Source of the DNA: an uncultured Bacilli bacterium | GTDB taxonomy: Bacteria; Bacillota_I; Bacilli_A; RF39; UBA660 | Assembly (NCBI GenBank): GCA_944372725.1 | Contig: CALWAA010000018.1 | Coordinates: 1-11,196 of the forward strand | Direction: 5' to 3' | Length of the DNA stretch: 11,196 bases | Shown here: positions 7,950-11,196 of the stretch, piece by piece | How positions within the stretch are numbered: the stretch's first letter is position 1 | Layout of the letters: each line of letters begins with the position of its first letter | Translations under genes and position numbers: made by a program | Notes under the pieces: generated by a model | Databases searched by the model: none | Seen by the model: only the letters and a program-made list of their open reading frames with translations | Told to the model about the DNA's origin: nothing

Positions 7950-7995
7950 AAATAACCGTTATTTACAGGTGGTAGCGCCTGCTTTCCGTTTTATT

Positions 7996-8011
7996 AGTAG
8001 TTTAAACTACT
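7996..8011 (+). repeat. 16-bp perfect palindrome in the peptide leader
   Basis: AGTAGTTT-AAACTACT is perfectly palindromic. Its right half can instead pair downstream: CTACTT (8007-8012) with AAGTAG (8035-8040), which reaches the first bases of the Shine-Dalgarno, or ACTTGA (8009-8014) with TTTAAGT (8026-8032). This suggests alternative leader folds; it could equally be a protein site. Confidence 0.4.
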
Positions 8012-8052
8012 TGAGTATCAGGGGGTTTAAGTGAAAGTAGGAGGGGATGTAA

Positions 8053-8133
8053 ATGAGTGATACGAAATTATTGCTTATTATAATAATTTTACTTATCTCT
8101 ATTATTAGAGAAGAGCAAAAGAAAAGACGCTAG
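8053..8133 (+). CDS. 26-residue hydrophobic, basic-tailed peptide (candidate type I toxin)
   Basis: Too short for standard gene calls. ATG 8053 follows a very strong Shine-Dalgarno AGGAGGGG (AGGAGG at 8039-8044) with an 8-nt spacer and ends at TAG 8131. The peptide has a short polar start (MSDTK), an uninterrupted hydrophobic core (residues 6-18, Leu/Ile only apart from one Ser) and a charged tail REEQKKRR. This is the usual build of membrane-acting type I toxins, though I do not recognise a family and the core is short. Its own promoter, structured leader, 5'-3' complementary arms and an opposing promoter reading into its 3' end support the idea. Alternatives: a small membrane regulatory peptide, or chance. 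An in-frame ATG-TAA start-stop (8047-8052) immediately precedes the start codon. Confidence 0.6.
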   Translation: MSDTKLLLIIIILLISIIREEQKKRR

Positions 8134-8150
8134 CTTAAAGCATAGCGTTT
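8117..8150 (-). terminator. Intrinsic terminator of the antisense RNA
   Basis: ACGCTA (8127-8132) pairs with TAGCGT (8143-8148), extended by a G-U and an A-U pair outside and two G-C pairs inside. Read on the - strand it is followed by TTTTCTTTT (8125-8117), a good U-tract. On the + strand only TTT follows, so forward termination would be weak. The stem contains the TAG stop of the peptide gene. Confidence 0.65.
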
Positions 8151-8197
8151 GCAATGAATTTTGCAGGCGTTATCCACCGAGTGAATAACACTTACGT
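8117..8197 (-). ncRNA. Predicted short antisense RNA opposing the 3' end of the peptide mRNA
   Basis: A consensus-like promoter at 8230-8202 and a terminator at 8150-8117 on the - strand define an RNA of about 80 nt. It has no ribosome-binding site plus ORF of note. It is fully complementary to the last codons, stop and 3' flank of the peptide gene. Its 5' part is the reverse complement of the right pairing arm, so it would occupy the partner of the mRNA 5' end. Near its own 5' end it nearly copies the 5' end of the peptide mRNA. Both 5' ends can form a small GGTG/CGCC hairpin. Its role as antitoxin is inferred; its existence needs RNA data. Confidence 0.5.
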
Positions 8198-8201
8198 CTT
8201 A

Positions 8202-8230
8202 AGTATAACCTATTTTTAAAATAAATACAA
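8202..8230 (-). promoter_or_regulatory. Predicted promoter of the antisense RNA
   Basis: Reading the - strand: TTGTAT (8230-8225), 17-bp spacer, TATACT (8207-8202). The predicted start is at about 8195-8198. It lies wholly between the stop codon of the - strand membrane protein gene and the right pairing arm, so it is dedicated to a transcript entering the peptide locus. Confidence 0.55.
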
Positions 8231-8233
8231 GAA

Positions 8234-8542
8234 CTAACTAATATAACTTGGAACTCCTAATTCTACATTTTGAAGCTGGAATTCTTGGCCATGAATATTA
8301 AAATGAAAAGTATAATAGTCATCTTGGGTTTTAACAAAAACTTGAAAAGTATCTTTTTTATTACTTACTGCCTGAATAAACTCATAAGAAGAAACATCGG
8401 AAAGATAAGTATTAAAATAACTAGAAATAGAATTTCTCGTATTCATTTCAATTCTTTTGTTTAATATACGATAACATACCAAACTATAAACCAGCAATAT
8501 AACAGATACTACTAATACAGCTACTAAAAATTTTGCTTTCAT
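8234..8542 (-). CDS. Small membrane-anchored protein of unknown function
   Basis: Not recognised. ATG at 8542 is preferred: AGGA (8554-8551) lies 8 nt upstream, whereas the ATG at 8551 overlaps that ribosome-binding site. The 102-residue product begins MKAK and has one strong membrane segment (about residues 4-24). A basic stretch follows (YRILNKR), then about 70 mostly polar residues with Tyr/Phe-rich beta-type sequence, probably outside the membrane or facing the cell wall. It has no lipobox. It diverges from the padR-HAAS operon with overlapping promoters, so it may be controlled by the PadR protein and act in the same envelope response. Its 3' end abuts the antisense promoter. Confidence 0.7.
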   Translation of the reverse strand: MKAKFLVAVLVVSVILLVYSLVCYRILNKRIEMNTRNSISSYFNTYLSDVSSYEFIQAVSNKKDTFQVFVKTQDDYYTFHFNIHGQEFQLQNVELGVPSYIS

Positions 8543-8589
8543 TTTATCCATCCTATCATTTAATAGTTTACCATAAATTTACCAGAATA

Positions 8590-8608
8590 TAAATATATGT
8601 AATATTTA
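8590..8608. promoter_or_regulatory. Candidate PadR operator between divergent promoters
   Basis: TAAATAT-atgta-ATATTTA is a perfect 7+7 bp inverted repeat. It covers the -10 box of the leftward promoter and lies just upstream of the rightward -35 box, placing both promoters under possible control of one bound protein. PadR regulators commonly bind AT-rich palindromes at their own promoters; assignment here is inference. Confidence 0.35.
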
Positions 8609-8619
8609 GTACTTGACAA
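8592..8619 (-). promoter_or_regulatory. Predicted promoter of the small membrane protein gene
   Basis: On the - strand: TTGTCA (8619-8614), 16-bp spacer, TATATT (8597-8592), predicted start near 8585. Its -35 box shares five bases with the -35 box of the opposite promoter, so polymerase can occupy only one at a time. Confidence 0.45.
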
Positions 8620-8641
8620 AACCAAGTAGTAGATTTATGAT
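8613..8641 (+). promoter_or_regulatory. Predicted sigma-A promoter of the padR-HAAS operon
   Basis: TTGACA (8613-8618), 17-bp spacer, TATGAT (8636-8641). The predicted start is near 8648, leaving only about 6 nt before GTG 8654 or 15 nt before AUA 8663. Confidence 0.7.
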
Positions 8642-8647
8642 ATTAAC

Positions 8648-8658
8648 AAGTAGGTGAT
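8648..8658 (+). promoter_or_regulatory. Ribosome-binding site that points to an AUA start for padR
   Basis: AGTAGGTGAT differs at one base from the complement of the 16S rRNA 3' end (GGAGGTGAT core). The usual spacing puts the start codon at 8663, which is ATA. The conventional GTG at 8654 lies inside this element. Confidence 0.45.
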
Positions 8659-8986
8659 AAATATAAATACACAGTTTAAAAAAGGTGTTTTGGAACTTTT
8701 AATACTATTGATGGTCAAAAAAAGTGATATGTATGGCTATGAACTAGTAGAAAAAGTAAGCAAAATTGTCGATGTAAGTGAAGGAACAATTTATCCAATA
8801 CTAAAAAGATTAACGAATGAGGGATATTTTGAAACATATACTAAAGAATCAACCGAAGGACCAATCAGAAAATATTATCATATAACGACTACTGGTTTAA
8901 AAATAATGAAGGATGAGCTAAAAGAATGGCAAAAATTTTCAAAAAACGTAAATGAATTTATTGAAAGGAGTACAAAAAATGAATAA
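8654..8986 (+). CDS. PadR-family transcriptional regulator
   Basis: Compact PadR protein (about 107-110 residues) with a winged helix-turn-helix over the first 85 residues. The hallmarks are FKKGVLELLILLMV, MYGYELVEKV, the recognition region VSEGTIYPILKRL, the wing GYFETY followed by EGPIRKYYHIT, and a C-terminal helix. The boundary given uses GTG 8654, the only standard start ahead of the conserved N-terminus. However, family members often begin Met-Asn-x-Gln-Phe-Lys-Lys-Gly, and here that Met position is ATA at 8663, exactly where the Shine-Dalgarno points. The gene overlaps the next start by 8 nt (ATGAATAA), implying translational coupling. PadR-HAAS pairs are a known regulator-membrane protein combination; autorepression is likely. 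Confidence 0.92.
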   Translation: MININTQFKKGVLELLILLMVKKSDMYGYELVEKVSKIVDVSEGTIYPILKRLTNEGYFETYTKESTEGPIRKYYHITTTGLKIMKDELKEWQKFSKNVNEFIERSTKNE

Positions 8987-10649
8987 AGAAGAATTTTTAA
9001 ATAAGTTAAGAAAAAAACTAGATATTTTAGAAGATAAAGAAATAGAAGATATTATTAGTGAATACGAAGGTTATATTGAAGAAAAAGTAAGTAGAGGTCT
9101 AACGGAAGAAGAAGCTGTAAAAGAACTAGGTGACTTTAACGAGATTGTAAATGACTTACTTGCAGCCTATAAAGTGAAACAAAAAGACACGAATTATATC
9201 AAGAAATTTATCAATAAAATATCTCAAGGACTAGATTATATATTAAATGAATTAAGTAATAAAAGTGGTAAAGATATTTTAAAATTTGTAATTGAAATTG
9301 CTTTAATTATTTTGATAATATGCATATTTAAAATACCATTTTTAATAGTAAAAGATTTAGGATGGAATATCTTTACTAGCTTATCATCACCAATTTCCAA
9401 TATATTTTATGGAATATGGTCATTTATTATTGAATTATCTTATTTTATTATGGCCATTGTCTTATTTATAAAAATAATTGAAAAGAGATACTTTAAAAAT
9501 TTTTCAGAAAAAATAGTAGCAGAAATAGATGAAGAAAAAGAAGGAAAGAAAGAAGAAAAAGTTAAAATAAAGAACGAAAAGAAAACAGAAATAGGTAAAG
9601 AAACAAAGGAAAAAAGTCCTAAAAAACTTGGAATAGTAGAGATAATCACTAATATCTGTATTTTATTTATAAAGTTTATTGTTTTGATGATTTTAATAGG
9701 TGTAATCTTCTATTTAGTTGGTATGACATTTGCTTTAGGATTAGGCATCTACTTATTAATTAAAGGAGTTCCTTATTTTGGCATTTTTATCCTCTTACTT
9801 GCTCTTGTTTTATCAGGTGTTCTATTATTACAATTAGGAATTTATTTTGTTTTTAATAAGAAAATAAAAGCCAGTCATACCTTAATCGAAGTGATAATCA
9901 TCGTTATTCTATCAGGATTTGGTTTAGCTCTAAGTACAGTTGAAATCGCAGAAACTGAAATTATTTATGATAGTATGATTAAAGAGACTAAAACAGTGAG
10001 TGGAGAAATTAAGGTAGATGATAATTTAGTTTTATATGGCAAATACAACATCATAATAGATGAAAGTTTAACGGACACAATTAGAGTAGAATATGTATAT
10101 CCAGACATAAATGATATAGAAGTAGAAATTAATTTAGAACATTATAACAACGGCTATTACTTGGATTATACCGTTTCCAATTTAAATTGGAATAAAGAAA
10201 TATGGAATAAAGTAATCGATAATCTAAAAGCTAAAAAGATATATGTAGATAACTTTGAAATAGAAAAGAATGTTTATATGTCTACTTTGACTAAAGAAAA
10301 ATTAGAAAGTAACAAATCATCTCAAAATAACCCAAGTGTTCTTTATGAATTTACGCAAACTTACCATGTTGCAAATATTGAAGAAAGTAATGATTATAAT
10401 TATTTATATTTAACAGTGAGACAATTTCAATTTGAAGAAATTGCAACTGTAAAAGTATTACGTAGCCTAGCAAGTGAAGTAAAAGAAGATGAAAACTATG
10501 AATTTACTTTTCAATATGAGTATCCAAAAGTAGAACTAACTGAGGGAACAATAGAAGAAATATTTGAGAAATGTCATTTAATTTCTATTGAGTATACTGA
10601 TAAAACGGGCGTTATTCAAACACAGGAATCACCTGTTCCTGAAAATTAA
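8979..10649 (+). CDS. HAAS/DUF1700-type multi-pass membrane protein with large C-terminal ectodomain
   Basis: Start ATG 8979 follows AAAGGAG (8964-8970) and overlaps the padR stop. The 556-residue product begins with the HAAS/DUF1700 helical domain: MNKEEFLNKLRKKL, EIEDIISEYEGYI, then a RGLTEEEAVKELGD block (about residues 1-65). This domain typically accompanies PadR. Hydrophobic segments follow at about 101-124 and 141-167. A very charged Lys/Glu linker spans 176-216. More membrane segments lie at about 219-247, 248-262, 266-293 and 301-320. Residues about 322-556 form a polar region rich in beta-type sequence, predicted outside, with a SGEIKVDDNLVLYG start loosely like the DUF4097-type adhesin that often follows HAAS genes. 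A membrane sensor or envelope-stress partner of PadR is inferred. Confidence 0.8.
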   Translation: MNKEEFLNKLRKKLDILEDKEIEDIISEYEGYIEEKVSRGLTEEEAVKELGDFNEIVNDLLAAYKVKQKDTNYIKKFINKISQGLDYILNELSNKSGKDILKFVIEIALIILIICIFKIPFLIVKDLGWNIFTSLSSPISNIFYGIWSFIIELSYFIMAIVLFIKIIEKRYFKNFSEKIVAEIDEEKEGKKEEKVKIKNEKKTEIGKETKEKSPKKLGIVEIITNICILFIKFIVLMILIGVIFYLVGMTFALGLGIYLLIKGVPYFGIFILLLALVLSGVLLLQLGIYFVFNKKIKASHTLIEVIIIVILSGFGLALSTVEIAETEIIYDSMIKETKTVSGEIKVDDNLVLYGKYNIIIDESLTDTIRVEYVYPDINDIEVEINLEHYNNGYYLDYTVSNLNWNKEIWNKVIDNLKAKKIYVDNFEIEKNVYMSTLTKEKLESNKSSQNNPSVLYEFTQTYHVANIEESNDYNYLYLTVRQFQFEEIATVKVLRSLASEVKEDENYEFTFQYEYPKVELTEGTIEEIFEKCHLISIEYTDKTGVIQTQESPVPEN

Positions 10650-10719
10650 TGTAAATAATTAAAATTTGTGATAGCATTTATTAAAATAATTTGATATTCT
10701 AATGATGGAGGTAATGAAA

Positions 10720-11097
10720 ATGAAAAGAAAATTTTTACTATGTCGTCGTTGTGGCAATTTAATCGAAATGATTAATGATTCAGGAGTAACACCAATTTGT
10801 TGTGGAATAGATATGGATGTATTAACAGCTAATACTACAGAAGCTGCAACGGAAAAACATATACCAGTAATTGAAATAAACAGTAATATTGCTAAAGTAA
10901 CAATAGGAGAGGTTTTACATCCAATGGAAGAAGCTCATTATATTGAATGGATTTATCTTGAAACAAACAAAGGAATCAAAAGAGTTAATTTAAAACCAGG
11001 TGATGAACCAATTGTAAATTTTGCTCTAGCAGAGGATGAAACTGTAACATCTGCCTATGCTTATTGCAATTTACATGGTTTATGGCTAAAGAATTAA
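10720..11097 (+). CDS. Superoxide reductase, two-iron desulfoferrodoxin type
   Basis: Reduces superoxide to hydrogen peroxide in the cytoplasm without making oxygen, a typical anaerobe defence. ATG 10720 is chosen because GGAGG (10707-10711) lies 8 nt upstream; ATGs at 10702, 10705 and 10714 are before, inside or too close to it. The 125 residues hold both iron sites. The N-terminal desulforedoxin-type Fe(Cys)4 centre is C8, C11, C27, C28 (CRRCGN and ICCG). The catalytic centre is H47 (EKHIPVIE), H67 and H73 (LHPMEEAHYIEWI), C116 and H119 (CNLHGLW). K46 of the EKH motif is the usual catalytic lysine. No key residue is missing. The 70-nt gap before it (10650-10719) shows no convincing promoter or terminator. 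Confidence 0.95.
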   Translation: MKRKFLLCRRCGNLIEMINDSGVTPICCGIDMDVLTANTTEAATEKHIPVIEINSNIAKVTIGEVLHPMEEAHYIEWIYLETNKGIKRVNLKPGDEPIVNFALAEDETVTSAYAYCNLHGLWLKN

Positions 11098-11125
11098 AGT
11101 AAATCGTAATGATTTGCTTTTTATT
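11098..11125 (+). terminator. Intrinsic terminator of the superoxide reductase gene
   Basis: AGTAAATC (11098-11105) pairs with GATTTGCT (11111-11118) over loop GTAAT, with one G-U pair, and runs into a T-tract (11118-11122). It starts at the base after the stop codon and ends exactly where the group II intron begins. Confidence 0.85.
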
Positions 11126-11196
11126 GTGTGCCGTGCATGGCATATAACTAGAGGGTGAAAGTCCCTTACACACGTAGGTATCAACGAAGTGTTAGA
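11126..11196 (+). mobile_element. 5' end of a group II intron (group IIC-like), cut by the window edge
   Basis: The sequence opens with GTGTG, the conserved group II intron 5' splice-site start, then GCCGTGCATGG. A domain I stem GGG-tgaaagt-CCC (11153-11164) follows, then an ACAC...GTGT stem ending GTGTTAGA. From memory, the order and motifs closely parallel the start of the Oceanobacillus iheyensis group IIC intron (GTGTGCC, GGCATGG, GGGTGAGAGTCCC). Insertion directly after an intrinsic terminator is the known habit of group IIC introns. The reverse-transcriptase gene and domains V-VI would lie beyond 11196. Confidence 0.88.

Larger units (their letters stand above)
7958..8189 (+). repeat. 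Long-range inverted repeat enclosing the peptide ORF
   Basis: The left arm (7958-7982) and right arm (8163-8189) are near reverse complements 180 nt apart. GTTATTTAC pairs with GTGAATAAC; GGTGG pairs with CCACC; CGCCTGC pairs with GCAGGCG. Including two G-U wobbles, 24 of the 25 left-arm bases can pair, with only A7967 unpaired opposite a 2-nt bulge and one further bulged base in the right arm. The left arm can also fold locally as CAGGTG-GTAG-CGCCTG (7966-7981). The arms bracket the leader, ORF and stop codon, as in long-distance 5'-3' interactions of known type I toxin mRNAs. Confidence 0.7.

Noticed and set aside
7966..7982. Resemblance of GGTGGTAGCGC to the T-box antiterminator core GGTGGTACCGCG
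   Set aside because: It sits at the predicted 5' end of a transcript, has no specifier stem or downstream terminator pair, and the following ORF is not an aminoacyl-tRNA or amino-acid gene. The complementary arm at 8163-8189 explains it better.
7956..8217. 6S RNA or another known structured RNA
   Set aside because: The end pairing suggested it, but I cannot find 6S-like conserved sequence, and a strong ribosome-binding site plus ORF lies inside.
9174..9182. GTGAAACA as a parS half site
   Set aside because: Only one half is present, inside a coding region; no full parS or Noc-site palindrome was seen in the window.
10623..10641. CAGGAA/TTCCTG hairpin as the HAAS gene terminator
   Set aside because: It lies inside the last codons and no T-tract follows.
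10672..10694. TTATT-AA-AATAA as a PerR-type box before the superoxide reductase gene
   Set aside because: Simple AT-rich symmetry with poor match to the PerR consensus and no clear promoter nearby.

Overview
The window is AT-rich (roughly 30% G+C by eye), tightly packed and mostly transcribed on the + strand. It carries the origin-proximal order mnmE-mnmG-rsmG-noc, which is typical of Bacillota, especially Bacilli. TGG is used for Trp, no gene I read needs TGA read through, and one gene ends in TGA, so the standard bacterial code applies. The best guess is an uncultured or gut-type low-GC Bacillota of the Bacilli; the species cannot be named from this sequence.

Left part (1-7174): a conserved housekeeping run of tRNA wobble-uridine modification (mnmE, mnmG) and 16S rRNA methylation (rsmG). 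It is interrupted by an unrecognised membrane-anchored protein of about 589 residues with a propeller-like N-terminal half and an HELLH zinc-peptidase motif. A noc-type nucleoid-occlusion gene follows. This Noc lacks the usual N-terminal membrane helix and has a very long linker. The soj-spo0J pair often found next is absent here.

Middle part (7175-8233): a TetR-family regulator with its own promoter, a palindrome at its predicted start site and a terminator. Then comes the most interesting stretch, 7887-8233. A promoter reads into a 26-codon hydrophobic, basic-tailed peptide. The predicted 5' end of that transcript can form 24 pairs with sequence beyond the stop codon. A back-to-front promoter (TTGTAT, 17 bp, TATACT) drives a short RNA of about 80 nt across the 3' side and ends at a hairpin with a U-tract. 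Together these look like a type I toxin/antisense-RNA module.

Right part (8234-11196): a small membrane-anchored protein on the - strand diverges, from overlapping promoters, from a PadR regulator. The PadR gene overlaps and is probably coupled to a HAAS/DUF1700-type multi-pass membrane protein with a large predicted extracytoplasmic domain. The PadR ribosome-binding site points to an AUA codon. A complete two-iron superoxide reductase (desulfoferrodoxin) follows and ends at an intrinsic terminator. Directly after that terminator the 5' end of a group II intron (GTGTG..., group IIC-like) begins and runs off the window.
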